A DNA stretch of 64,000 nt from JAHCHG01 sp965214585 (GTDB lineage Bacteria > Acidobacteriota > Blastocatellia > Pyrinomonadales > Pyrinomonadaceae): contig OZ243957.1 in NCBI GenBank assembly GCA_965214585.1, positions 2,976,001 through 3,040,000 of the forward strand, written 5' to 3'. The position numbers and the translations under genes were made by a program. Below the pieces are notes generated by a model that did no database searches, was not told the origin of the DNA, and worked only from the letters and a program-made list of their open reading frames with translations. Below, piece after piece: positions 8,930-16,920 of the stretch. Every line of letters starts with the position of its first letter. The stretch's first letter is position 1.

Positions 8930-9592
8930 GTGAAAAAGCAAAAAGAAGCAATAACAATCGAGCGCATAAAAAAAGCGCATTCGGAAAGACGCGAAGAAAT
9001 TCAGCAAAGGTTGAAAGAATTTCGATTTGTTTGGGAAAATGAACCGGACGAGAGGCTCTGGGAAGAAATGGTTTTTTGTTTTTTCACCGGCGGATGTTCG
9101 GCGCGAATGGGGCTTCGTTCAATCGAAGCGGTCAGACCGCTTTTATCAAGCGGAACTCAGACGGAACTTGCCGAAGCCTTGATTGGCGTTCATCGTTATC
9201 CGAACGCGCGTTCAAAATATATCGTTCATTCGCGCGAATTTTTAAATGAGCATTGCAAAATGCGTCTGCGCGAAAAACTGGAGAGTTTCGACGACGATCT
9301 GGAACGGCGCGATTGGCTGGTTAAAGAAAAGAGAATAAAAGGTTTAGGTTACAAAGAAGCGAGTCATTTTCTGCGGAATGTCGGTTTAAAAGGTTACGCG
9401 ATCTTAGACAAGCACGTTTTGCGAAGTATGTCGGAACTCGGCTTGCTCGACACGCCGAAACCGCCTTCGACGCGCACGAAATATCTGGCGGGGGAAGAAA
9501 AATTAAAAGAACTGGCGAAACTTACAAAAATAGATTTTGACGAACTCGATCTGGTTTTGTGGTCAATGAAAACGGGCGAAATCTTAAAATGA
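8930..9592 (+). CDS. N-glycosylase/DNA lyase, Ogg2-like (8-oxoguanine repair)
   Basis: A probable base-excision repair enzyme that removes 8-oxoguanine and nicks the strand. The helix-hairpin-helix/GPD core is visible: KGLGYKEASHFLRNVG supplies the catalytic Lys142 and AILDKHVLR the catalytic Asp160. The remaining sequence (FCFFTGGCSARMGLRSIEAV) resembles the Ogg2 branch known from archaea and Thermotoga rather than the eukaryote-like Ogg1. The 220-residue length fits. The start is a GTG at 8930 with CGGAG six bases upstream; no ATG lies nearby. The next gene follows after 22 bases, so the two may be co-transcribed, although their functions are unrelated. Confidence 0.85.
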   Translation: MKKQKEAITIERIKKAHSERREEIQQRLKEFRFVWENEPDERLWEEMVFCFFTGGCSARMGLRSIEAVRPLLSSGTQTELAEALIGVHRYPNARSKYIVHSREFLNEHCKMRLREKLESFDDDLERRDWLVKEKRIKGLGYKEASHFLRNVGLKGYAILDKHVLRSMSELGLLDTPKPPSTRTKYLAGEEKLKELAKLTKIDFDELDLVLWSMKTGEILK

Positions 9593-9614
9593 AACGAAAA
9601 GGAGAGATGAAAAT

Positions 9615-11201
9615 ATGGCTTTAAAGAATTTGTTTAACTTAAACTTTGTATCTCCTTTTAAAACCGGAAATCTTCTCGTTTTGATATGCGTAGTTTTTTT
9701 AATTTTCAACTTGTCGGCGATAGTGAACGCTCAGGATGAGATTGGAAAAGTTGACCGCAAAAAAATTCGGCAGCTTTTCAAACAAGCGAAAAAGCAAAAT
9801 AGAAAAGGCGAATTTGCGGCAGCGGAAAAATTGTTAAGAGATGCGCTGAAAATACATCCGCAAAACACCGAAGCCGCTTTGCAGCTTAGTTATATGCTTC
9901 TCAAACAGAGGCATTTAGTCGAATCTTACGATTTATCATTTGAAATCGCCCGCGCCGAACCCAAAAATTCTTTCGCATTTGCTGTTTTGGGCAAAACGCT
10001 TTTAGCTTCCGGCAGATTTTCGGACGCGCGGCTCGCCTTAAATAACGCGCTGATTCTTAATAAAAGAGAGGCTCTGGCTTGGGAAGGTTTGGGAATGCTG
10101 AGGTTTTATGAAAACCGCATTGCCGACAGTTTGGAAGATTTGCGCGTGGCGGTTTTTTTAGAACCGAACGAACCGGATTTTGTATTCGCTTTGGCGACGG
10201 TTTCATCACGCGCCGAAAAATACAAGGAAGCCGCCGATGCTTACCAAAGATATTTGCGGATTTCGCGCGGAACGGATCGGGACAGACGCGAGCGTATAAA
10301 GGGTTTGATAAGTTTTCTGCGGTATTTGGGAAACAGGTCTTCGCTTTATAAATTAAAGGGCGAAAAACACACGACAGTTCCAATTTCGCTTGTCGGCGAA
10401 CGTCCGGTTGTTCAACTGCGCCTGAAGGAAAACGGAGAAATTCTGAATTTCGTTCTGGACACGGGTTCGGGAATGTCCGTAATTTCCAAAGAAGCCTCCG
10501 AAAAATACAATATCAAGCCGATTACAAAAGGCGGAAAAGCCAGAGCCGTCGGCGGCGACGGAACTTTTCCAATCGTTTACGGATTTATAAATTCGATGCA
10601 CATCGGCGACGTAAAAATCGAAAATATTCCGGTTTACATACGCGATTTTCACGGTTACAACAAAAATATTGACGGTTATTTGGGAATTTCTCTGATTTCG
10701 CATTTTCTGATGACTCTCGATTACGGCAAACTCACTTTTTCTTTGGACAGAAAAGAATCGAGCAGAGAGCAGTTAGCCGAAAAAGACGCTCTGTTTTTGC
10801 CTCTGAGATTGACATCAAGCGGTTTTCTCAGCGGCGAGGTCAACATTGAAGGAGTCGAAAATTCGCTGAATTTTATTGTTGATACGGGCGCGAGCATTTC
10901 CGTAATCTCCGAAAATCTTGCCAATTCAAAGGAGATCAGAGATTATGTTGACGGCGAAAAACTGCGTGTCGTCGGCGCAGCCGGAATTACCGAAAATGTT
11001 CCGTCCTTTCTGCTTCCGCGCGTGAGTTTCGGCAATCACAGCCAAAAAAGTCTGCGGGCAATCGCGCTCGATCTGGATTTGATAAACGAAGCGTCCGGTT
11101 TTGAACAATCGGGAATTTTAGGCGGAAATTTTTTGAAGGATTACCGTCTGACATTCGATTTTCAAAACTCGAAAGTGATTTTTGTTCCGCACGGCAAATA
11201 G
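9615..11201 (+). CDS. Exported TPR protein with two retropepsin-like aspartyl protease domains
   Basis: An N-terminal signal or anchor (LLVLICVVFLIFNLSAIV, about residues 20-37) is followed by about five TPR-like helical repeats to residue 220. Two tandem domains of the gag-polyprotein/retropepsin-like aspartyl protease type come next. Each has its own catalytic triad: LDTGSGMSVIS with Asp282 and VDTGASISVIS with Asp423. Each domain also shows the later hydrophobic-Gly element (DGYLGISLISHF, QSGILGGNFLKDY). Retropepsins work as dimers, so two copies on one chain could form an intramolecular active site. The substrate is unknown, and the TPR region suggests a protein partner in the periplasm. 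Confidence 0.8.
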   Translation: MALKNLFNLNFVSPFKTGNLLVLICVVFLIFNLSAIVNAQDEIGKVDRKKIRQLFKQAKKQNRKGEFAAAEKLLRDALKIHPQNTEAALQLSYMLLKQRHLVESYDLSFEIARAEPKNSFAFAVLGKTLLASGRFSDARLALNNALILNKREALAWEGLGMLRFYENRIADSLEDLRVAVFLEPNEPDFVFALATVSSRAEKYKEAADAYQRYLRISRGTDRDRRERIKGLISFLRYLGNRSSLYKLKGEKHTTVPISLVGERPVVQLRLKENGEILNFVLDTGSGMSVISKEASEKYNIKPITKGGKARAVGGDGTFPIVYGFINSMHIGDVKIENIPVYIRDFHGYNKNIDGYLGISLISHFLMTLDYGKLTFSLDRKESSREQLAEKDALFLPLRLTSSGFLSGEVNIEGVENSLNFIVDTGASISVISENLANSKEIRDYVDGEKLRVVGAAGITENVPSFLLPRVSFGNHSQKSLRAIALDLDLINEASGFEQSGILGGNFLKDYRLTFDFQNSKVIFVPHGK

Positions 11202-11316
11202 TTGATAATTTTGAAGCAGGAAGATGTATAAAATTTTTCCAAGTATAATTATTTATATAAAGAACCGATAAATCTGAAACTTGAAACTCCGAACTCTAAA
11301 CTTTACACTCAATTTA

Positions 11317-11778
11317 ATGAAATTAAGTGTTTATCTGGAAACTTCCGTAATCGGCGCGTATCTCGACAACGGCGATCCCTTTCGGCGCGATTTGACAATT
11401 CGCTGGTGGGAACACGAATTGTCGGAATACCGCGCGTTTAGTTCGATTTTGGTTAGGCGCGAGTTGGAACAGCTTGTAGAACCGCACCGCACCGGATATT
11501 TGAAGTTGATCGAACCGCTGAAAAATATAGAACTAAGCGAAGAAGTTGCGATTTTAGCCGAAGGCTACATTTCGCGCGGCATTTTTCACCGTAAATTTAT
11601 CGCCGACGCGCTTCACGTCGCGCTGGCTTCGTTTCACAAAATTGATTACTTGGTAACTTGGAATTTCGGGCATCTCGCCAACGTCCGCCGCCAAGCCAGA
11701 ATCCGCCTGTTTAATACCGCCGCCGGATTTTTCGCTCCCGTTATTATTACGCCCGAATTTCTCGTTCACACAATTTAA
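11317..11778 (+). CDS. PIN-domain protein (VapC-like)
   Basis: From the internal ATG at 11317 the protein begins MKLSVYLETSVIGAYLD, the usual start of a PIN domain, where an acidic residue follows the first strand. The 12 codons upstream are low-complexity and probably not translated. Later acidic positions (RELEQL, FIADALHVALAS, and the VTWNFGHLAN strand) fit the four-acid metal site of PIN ribonucleases. The length of 153 residues is typical. The small gene at 11826 follows in the same direction and could be its partner, although antitoxins usually precede VapC. It may act as an RNase toxin or an orphan PIN protein. Confidence 0.78.
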   Translation: MKLSVYLETSVIGAYLDNGDPFRRDLTIRWWEHELSEYRAFSSILVRRELEQLVEPHRTGYLKLIEPLKNIELSEEVAILAEGYISRGIFHRKFIADALHVALASFHKIDYLVTWNFGHLANVRRQARIRLFNTAAGFFAPVIITPEFLVHTI

Positions 11779-11825
11779 GCCGACATTGATTATTCGTTCG
11801 TAAACTTCTAAGATTTGAATTATAA

Positions 11826-12017
11826 ATGTATCGCCGCCCGAAATTTTTAGAAATACTGCTTGAAATTCGTCAAGATATGTCGCGTGCGGCAGATTACGAC
11901 GTTGATCTTTTCGCCGAGATGATTCGTTCGGGTAAATTTTCCGGCGCACGAAAAACTTACGATCTGAGCGAACCGCCCGTAAATAAAAACCAAACAAACG
12001 ACGAAGAAAAAGCGTAG
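11826..12017 (+). CDS. Small conserved-looking protein, possible partner of the PIN protein
   Basis: A 63-residue protein (MYRRPKFLEILLEIRQDMSR start) rich in charge, with a predicted helix and the segment DYDVDLFAEMIRSGKF, then a disordered polar tail. It lies 47 bases after the PIN gene on the same strand. Similar short proteins beside PIN genes are often antitoxin-like, but no DNA-binding motif is obvious. Function is inferred from position only. Confidence 0.55.
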   Translation: MYRRPKFLEILLEIRQDMSRAADYDVDLFAEMIRSGKFSGARKTYDLSEPPVNKNQTNDEEKA

Positions 12018-12107
12018 TCAATTTTCAGAGAAACTTTATTAAAACTTTATGAATCAAAGATTTACAAACAAACTTTAATTTTTGAAACATTTTTTCCCCG
12101 AACAGAA

Positions 12108-12680
12108 ATGCCGCGTAATTTAATTTTCATATTAGTTGCAGTTTTCGTCGCCAGCGGTTTAAGCTACGTTATTCTTAACGATTATTGGGTTCACCGTTAC
12201 GACGAATTAATTGCCACGCAATCGAAAGTTTACAACCTCGACGAAAAACTCGTCTGGAGCGTAATTTACGAGGAAACATATTTTCGCGCGTGGAAAATCG
12301 GCGAAGCAGATGAAGTCGGTTTGATGCAGATAACTCCGGCGGTTGCCCGCGAATGGGCAAAAGCGACGGGTTTCACGGAGTTTGAAAAGCAAGCCGCCGG
12401 AGATGTCAATTCATTTTTGAGCGACCCGGAGAGAAATATTCAGATCGGCTGCTGGTATCTGGAAAAAATGCGCGAAAACTACCGCGATTTTCCCGCCGAA
12501 AAAGCGATGATGCTCGCCGCTTACAACGCCGGCGCAAGCCGCGTCGAACAATGGAGCGTGTCAAAAGAGCAAGCCGCCGAAATGAGCGAGCAGGAATTTA
12601 TCGAAAACATAAATATCCCGTCAACCAGAGCTTATGTAACTTCGATCTTGGAGCGTTACCGCGAAGTAAAAGGTGAGTAG
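12108..12680 (+). CDS. Membrane-anchored lytic transglycosylase (SLT domain)
   Basis: Cleaves the glycan backbone of peptidoglycan with formation of 1,6-anhydro-muramyl ends. Residues 5-25 form a single hydrophobic anchor (LIFILVAVFVASGLSYVIL), so the enzyme faces the periplasm. The SLT motifs are present: VIYEETYF with the catalytic Glu56, GLMQITPAVA, then AAYNAGASRVEQW, and a late TRAYVTSILERY segment. At 190 residues it is a minimal SLT domain with no extra modules. It is preceded by a 90-bp AT-rich gap and followed by a nested palindrome. Confidence 0.92.
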   Translation: MPRNLIFILVAVFVASGLSYVILNDYWVHRYDELIATQSKVYNLDEKLVWSVIYEETYFRAWKIGEADEVGLMQITPAVAREWAKATGFTEFEKQAAGDVNSFLSDPERNIQIGCWYLEKMRENYRDFPAEKAMMLAAYNAGASRVEQWSVSKEQAAEMSEQEFIENINIPSTRAYVTSILERYREVKGE

Positions 12681-12689
12681 ATCGGTGAA

Positions 12690-12992
12690 TTGTTCATTGA
12701 TAATTATTCATTGTTCATTGAAAGATGTAAAAATTCATACGAAATACCAACATTTCATTCAATCAATAATCAGTAAGTCACGAAAAAGAATTTTCGACAA
12801 ACGGAACGCCGGCAGCTTGCCGGCAATGAGTGCGTAGCACGGAAGCAAACTCGGCAAATTATAAAAATCAAGTAAAACTTAAAGCTGATTAACTTTGCTC
12901 AAACGCTGAGGCGTTTGCTGCCGGCAAACTGCCGGCGTTTTGTTGTTAGAAAATCTGATTTTCGTGATCTACTGATAATGAACAGATTAACA
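12690..12992. repeat. Nested (three-layer) palindrome between SLT gene and amidohydrolase
   Basis: The outer arms consist of repeated ATTGTTCATTG words on the left and their reverse complements AATGAACA on the right (to about 12997). Inside lies a second pair, AATCAGTAAGTCACGAAAA / TTTTCGTGATCTACTGAT. Inside that is a GC-rich element of the GGAACGCCG family (12803-12942), with GCCGGCAGCTTGCCGGC and GCCGGCAAACTGCCGGC arms. The outer right arm extends into the start of the following gene. Confidence 0.75.
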
Positions 12993-14357
12993 ATGAACAA
13001 ATCAATAAAAGTTCTTTGCGCCGAATACGTTCTGCCAATCTCGTCCGAACCGATTTGCGGCGGCGCGGTGGCGATTGAAAATTCAAAAATCGCCGGCGTT
13101 GGAAAGAAGAATGAGATAATTGAGCAGTTTCCCGACGCTGAAATTGAAGATTTCGGCGAAGCCGTGTTAATGCCCGGATTTGTAAATTGTCATTCGCATT
13201 TGGAACTTACGGCGATGCGCGGATTTTTGGATGAATTTGACGACGATTTTTTGTCGTGGCTGATAACTCTGACCAAAACACGCCGCGAAAAACTGACCGA
13301 CGAAGACATCGAAATTTCCGCGATGCTCGGCGCACTCGAAGGCGCACGGGCGGGCGTAACTTGTTTCGGCGACATCGGACGTTTTGGACGCGCCGGATTT
13401 GAAGCGATAAAGCGAAACGGTTTGCGCGGAATTTTGTTTCAGGAAACCGAATTTGCGCCCGACGACGAAAAGGCGGACGAAAATTTTGCAAATCTGCTCG
13501 AAAAGTTTTATCAATTAAAAGAAACCGAAACCGAACTCGTCAAAGTCGGTTTATCGCCGCACGCCGCTTATACGGTGAGCCGCAAATTGTTTGAAAAGAT
13601 CGCGGAATTTGCCGTTCTAAAAGACGTAAAAATCTCGATTCACGCCGCCGAATCCGGGCAGGAACAAAATCTTATGCTCGACGGCGAAGGATTTTTCGCC
13701 GAAGTTTACCGCAAAGAAAATATCAGATGGACTGCGCCGAAAATGTCTTCGATAAAATATCTTTCGGAAATCGGCGTTTTAGCGGCAAAATCGCTTTTGG
13801 CGCACTGCGTAAAAGTTTCCGACGACGATATAAATTTAATCGCCGAAAGCGATTCGGCAATCGCGCATTGTCCGAAATCAAACGCAAAATTCGGACACGG
13901 CATCGCGCCTTTGGAAAAATTTCTGGACAAACAAATCCGCGTCGGTTTCGGCACGGATTCGATGGCGAGCAACAACATCTGCGACATTTTGGAAGAAGCG
14001 CGTTTTGCAACTCTCGCATCGCGCGTTCAGCAGAACAGGCAAAATTTTATACGCGCCGAAGAAATTATCAAAACCGTAACTCTCGGCGGCGCGTCCGCGC
14101 TCGGTCTGGAAAATGAGATCGGAAGTTTGGAAATCGGCAAACAAGCCGATTTAATTGCCGTTTCGCTTTCAAATGTTGCTCAAATTCCCGTTCACGACGT
14201 TTACGCGGCGTTGCTTTTTTCGGCAAATGCGCGGGATGTGAAAATGACAATGGTGGCGGGAAATGAAATTTATGCGGACGGCTGTTCAAAAAAGGTTGAC
14301 GAAAACGAAATAAAGGATAAACTAAAAAAAATCGGCAAGAAAATGCGTTCAAGATAG
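12993..14357 (+). CDS. Amidohydrolase, deaminase type (SAH/MTA or aminofutalosine deaminase-like)
   Basis: A metal-dependent hydrolase of the TRZ/ATZ deaminase family. The metal site is readable: NCHSHLELTAMRG (HxH), SPHAAYT, SIHAAES, LAHCVKV and GFGTDSMASNN (the conserved Asp). These motifs occur in S-adenosylhomocysteine/methylthioadenosine deaminases, guanine deaminases and the aminofutalosine deaminase of the alternative menaquinone route; the substrate cannot be fixed from sequence alone. The ATG at 12993 (MNKSIKVLCAEYV) is preferred. The frame is open farther upstream, but that part lies in the palindrome. The preceding in-frame ATG at 12978 is also possible. It is followed by a lipoprotein-like gene after 10 bases. 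Confidence 0.85.
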   Translation: MNKSIKVLCAEYVLPISSEPICGGAVAIENSKIAGVGKKNEIIEQFPDAEIEDFGEAVLMPGFVNCHSHLELTAMRGFLDEFDDDFLSWLITLTKTRREKLTDEDIEISAMLGALEGARAGVTCFGDIGRFGRAGFEAIKRNGLRGILFQETEFAPDDEKADENFANLLEKFYQLKETETELVKVGLSPHAAYTVSRKLFEKIAEFAVLKDVKISIHAAESGQEQNLMLDGEGFFAEVYRKENIRWTAPKMSSIKYLSEIGVLAAKSLLAHCVKVSDDDINLIAESDSAIAHCPKSNAKFGHGIAPLEKFLDKQIRVGFGTDSMASNNICDILEEARFATLASRVQQNRQNFIRAEEIIKTVTLGGASALGLENEIGSLEIGKQADLIAVSLSNVAQIPVHDVYAALLFSANARDVKMTMVAGNEIYADGCSKKVDENEIKDKLKKIGKKMRSR

Positions 14358-14367
14358 TTCTATAATT

Positions 14368-15300
14368 ATGAAAGTTTACAAATATAAATTGTTGTTAGTT
14401 TTAGCTTTTACATTGTTTTTCGGCATCGGCTGGCAAACAGACTGCGATTCGCCGAAAAACGAAAATGGTGCAAAAATGGAAAAAGATATGAACAACCCTA
14501 AGGGAAATCCCGACGGAAACGTGCCTGAAAAAGTCGAGCCGGTCAAGAGCGCGGCGGACGCGAAAGTGATCGGCGAAGGTTTTTACAGCGATGTCAAAAA
14601 TCCTTTTGTTTTCGTCGCTGATACGAAGGAAACTTACGCTCAACTGCAAAATCTGGCAAAAAATCTGCCTGCCGCCGATGCGTTTGATTTTGAGAAATTT
14701 GCCGTCATCGCCGCGTTTGCCGGAGAGAAAAATACGGGCGGTTTCTCAGTCGAGTTTGAAGGCGCGGACGGTAATTTTTCCGTTAAAGTCAAGCAGCCGC
14801 CGAAAGGCGCAATCGTTACGCAGGTTATCACGTCGCCGTATAAAATCGTCGTCGCGCCCGTAAATGCGGAGAACGGAAATTTGATCTTGAATTTATCGGA
14901 AAACTGGACGAAAGCCGCGCAAAATTACAAAGTCGCCGACGGCGAAATCGAATTTTCCGGCGGAATTACCGGAAAACAGGAAAGATACAAACCCGAAGGC
15001 TCGATAAAAGTTTTCCGGTCAGGCGAATACCTCACATTATTTTTCGATTTGCAGGGAAAAACCGCAGGTAAAACTTATCAAACAAAAGACATTGCGTCCG
15101 GGAAAATTACAAACGGAAACTTCAATCTACCGAATTTACGAGCGACAAATCTGATCGAAAGACCGCATCCGTCGTTTGCCGTCAGCGGAACGATTTCGGG
15201 CGAAAAACTTTCTCTGGAATTAAAAAAAAGCGATAAAGATTTTCCGGTTAATGACGGTTACGAGGGAAGCGGAAAAATCGAAGCGTCGAAATTAAAGTAA
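14368..15300 (+). CDS. Exported protein with a PrcB-like C-terminal domain
   Basis: The N-terminus (LLLVLAFTLFFGIGWQTDC) is a signal peptide; the Cys may be a lipidation site, but the lipobox is poor. Residues about 60-175 (FAVIAAFAGEKNTGGFSVEF ... SPYKIVVAPV) match the PrcB_C domain, named after a Treponema protease-complex subunit in which the G-E-K-x-T-G-G-[FY]-S turn is the hallmark. The rest is a beta-rich tail of unknown type. It begins 10 bases after the amidohydrolase stop, so the two are probably one operon, though no functional link is evident. Confidence 0.7.
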   Translation: MKVYKYKLLLVLAFTLFFGIGWQTDCDSPKNENGAKMEKDMNNPKGNPDGNVPEKVEPVKSAADAKVIGEGFYSDVKNPFVFVADTKETYAQLQNLAKNLPAADAFDFEKFAVIAAFAGEKNTGGFSVEFEGADGNFSVKVKQPPKGAIVTQVITSPYKIVVAPVNAENGNLILNLSENWTKAAQNYKVADGEIEFSGGITGKQERYKPEGSIKVFRSGEYLTLFFDLQGKTAGKTYQTKDIASGKITNGNFNLPNLRATNLIERPHPSFAVSGTISGEKLSLELKKSDKDFPVNDGYEGSGKIEASKLK

Positions 15301-15321
15301 AAATTTAAACTTCTTCTGCTC

Positions 15322-15714
15322 TCAAATCTTTTCCTCATCGGTGTCAGGAATATAAGCGGAGCGCGGCGACACCATCTGCATCGCGTCTTCCTCTGAAAAA
15401 GCAGCAAATACTTTTTTCTCTAACGCCATCGCTTCGCGCTCGACTTTTTCAATATCCCGATCTTCTTCATATTTATCGGGCGTAATAAACGCGATTGCTT
15501 CCTCAACAACGGAAATCTGTTCATCACTAAGCCGTCCGCGATTAATTTTCAGCCAACGCTCAACGTGAGTTCTCATCAATAGAGCGCAATTTTCGGCGGA
15601 AATTTCGTTGAAAATTTTAAGACGATCCCGAAACGGCTGAGGTCTAAACTCATCGTAACTTATTGAGATTTTTTCTTCATTTATAGTTCTTCCGGCGTGA
15701 AAATAATTGGCGGT
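15322..15714 (-). pseudogene. Possibly 5'-truncated gene, fulvocin C-related-like, at the edge of the cassette array
   Basis: An ATG at 15576 (or TTG at 15579) would give an 84-86 residue protein (MRTHVERWLKINRGRLSDEQ). The same frame stays open to 15714 with no ATG, GTG or TTG start upstream, and the extra text (SYDEFRPQPFRDRLKIFNEI) looks coding. The combination of FRDRLKIF, HVERWLK, a LSDEQISVVEEAIAFITP stretch and a Phe-Ser-x-Glu-Asp tail resembles proteins annotated as bacteriocin fulvocin C-related. That match is from memory and tentative. The frame ends 26 bases from the attC-like site at 15740-15855, as if cassette insertion removed the 5' end. It could also be a short complete gene. 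Confidence 0.5.
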
Positions 15715-15739
15715 TCAAATTCTCATCCAAACAAAAAGC

Positions 15740-15855
15740 ATCGAATGGCGGAGATGACGCGGGGCGAAACCGCCACCACACAACTCCAAATTAAAAAGAC
15801 CTGTTCGATAACAAAGTCGCTGCCCGCGCCGTCCGCGTCCATTGAATTGTTCGAT
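15740..15855 (-). other. attC-like recombination site 3 (integron cassette end)
   Basis: Read on the minus strand it starts ATCGAAC (R''-like) and ends ATTCGAT (R'-like); the two pair except for the last base. Inside, ATGGACGCGG pairs with CCGCGTCAT, leaving one unpaired G, the extra-helical base typical of attC sites. The loop text CAGCGACTTTGTTA and GGCGGTTTCGCCCC is shared with sites 1 and 2. Length is 116 bp. Confidence 0.65.
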
Positions 15856-15880
15856 GGAGCATCATTATAATCACGCTTTG

Positions 15881-16219
15881 TTAAAACAGCGTCAAGATTC
15901 CCGAAGTCGAGTCCGCCGCTAAATCTTCAATTTCTGAATTATGGTCGCGCAACAGATTTTCAATGTCTGTCGTCGAGCAGTTGCCGCGCCGAATCTACAC
16001 GACTTTTGGCGGAAAACCGCGCAATACGCTCAAATCTGCAAAGTCAGCGTCTTTTGTTACGACAACGAAATCATTATCTTTAGCGTATGCCCAAACCAAA
16101 ATATCTTCGGCTGTGCCAAGTCCGAGCAAATCAAGATGGTCGGAGTTCGGATACAAGTCGGATAAACGCTTGACCAGTTTCGGCGACAAGTTTTGGTCAA
16201 AGAGCAATTTGACGCTCAC
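15881..16219 (-). pseudogene. DUF5615 PIN-like toxin, interrupted by an in-frame amber stop
   Basis: Starts GTG at 16219, overlapping the DUF433 antitoxin stop by 4 bases. The N-terminal 74 residues (MSVKLLFDQNLSPKLVKRL, then DNDFVVVTKDADFADL) are a clear DUF5615 PIN-like domain with its acidic residues. Codon 75 (15995-15997) is TAG. The same frame then continues 37 more codons to TAA at 15881, reading IRRGNCSTTDIENLLRDHNS, which matches the expected family C-terminus; intact relatives have Trp at the stop position (PKVVW-x-R-x-GNCST). So a single TGG-to-TAG change appears to have truncated the toxin from 112 to 74 residues. Read-through or a still-active fragment cannot be excluded. Confidence 0.8.
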
Positions 16220-16440
16220 GCCTGCACCACGAGCAAATTTTTCTCGCGGTCAGCGGCAAACGCCAAACAAGCCAAAATGTCGTCGTGCGTCAAATACGGA
16301 AAATCGTCGAGAATTTCCTGCGTCGTCATCCCCGAAGCCAAGTATTCAAGCACGTCATAAACGGTCATTCTCATACCGCGAATACAAGGCTTACCGCCGC
16401 GTTTGCCAGCTTCGATAGTAATAATGTCGTGATAATTCAT
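16216..16440 (-). CDS. DUF433 antitoxin
   Basis: A 74-residue protein with the DUF433 signature: HDIITIEAGKRGGKPCIRGM, then MTVYDVLEYLASGMTTQEIL and a DFPYLTHDDILACLAFAADR helix. DUF433 proteins are small helix-turn-helix proteins that accompany DUF5615 or PIN-like toxins and act as antitoxin and operon repressor. It precedes the DUF5615 gene with a 4-base overlap, the standard order. The pair sits between two attC-like sites and so forms one cassette. Confidence 0.88.
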   Translation of the reverse strand: MNYHDIITIEAGKRGGKPCIRGMRMTVYDVLEYLASGMTTQEILDDFPYLTHDDILACLAFAADREKNLLVVQA

Positions 16441-16495
16441 AACACGATGATAAATGTTTACTCGTCAGCAAGCAATTCGTCGAAAACAAGAAGCA

Positions 16496-16593
16496 AGCGA
16501 AGATTGAGATGATGTGGGGCGAAACCGCCGCTACACAACTCCGAATTAACCAAAGTCGCTGCCCGCGACCTCACGTCCATTGATTTGTCGGGT
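16496..16593 (-). other. attC-like recombination site 2 (degenerate)
   Basis: On the minus strand this shares the core of sites 1 and 3. ATGGACGTGAGG (16569-16580) is opposed by CCCCACATCAT (16509-16519), again with one unpaired G. The inner text CAGCGACTTTGGTTA and GGCGGTTTCGCCCC is conserved. The right end reads CTTCGCT, like GTTCGCT of site 1. The R'' end (ACCCGAC) is poorly conserved, so this site may be weak. Confidence 0.55.
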
Positions 16594-16599
16594 GCGGCG

Positions 16600-16920
16600 T
16601 TATTTAGCGAACATTTCTGCTAACACACGCAAAACTTCCTCTTGCGTTTCATCGTCCAAGCCGCCTAGTTTTTTGACGAGCCGAGTTTTGTCAACTGTGC
16701 GAATCTGGTCTAGCACTACTTGACCTTGCTTGCCGTCGAACTCGCACTCAACTCGCGTCGGATACTTTTTGCCTTTAGTCGTCATCGGCGCAACAATAAC
16801 GGTTTGAATATGGCGATTCATCTGGTCAGGCGAAACAACCGTGCAAGGTCGCGTCTTTTGAATTTCGCTTCCCTTAGTCGGGTCAAGTCTGACAAGATAA
16901 ACTTCAAATCTTTTTACCAT
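16600..16920 (-). CDS. MazF/PemK-family toxin in cassette
   Basis: A 106-residue mRNA interferase-like protein (MVKRFEVYLVRLDPTKGSEI) with the PemK features EIQKTRPCTVVSPDQMN, IVAPMTTKGKKYPTRV and GQVVLDQIRTVDKTRLV. The last of these holds the Asp and Thr region common to the family. The chosen ATG at 16920 overlaps the antitoxin stop in the ATGGTAA pattern; a second in-frame ATG at 16926 is also possible. Together with the upstream AbrB-type gene it forms a complete toxin-antitoxin cassette bounded by attC-like sites 1 and 2. It is only distantly similar to the 2518-2862 toxin, so the two are separate acquisitions. Confidence 0.9.
   Translation of the reverse strand: MVKRFEVYLVRLDPTKGSEIQKTRPCTVVSPDQMNRHIQTVIVAPMTTKGKKYPTRVECEFDGKQGQVVLDQIRTVDKTRLVKKLGGLDDETQEEVLRVLAEMFAK

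Noticed and set aside
12915..12992. Upstream extension of the amidohydrolase frame
   Set aside because: It is read through the palindrome arm (MLPANCRRFVVRK) and has no family similarity.
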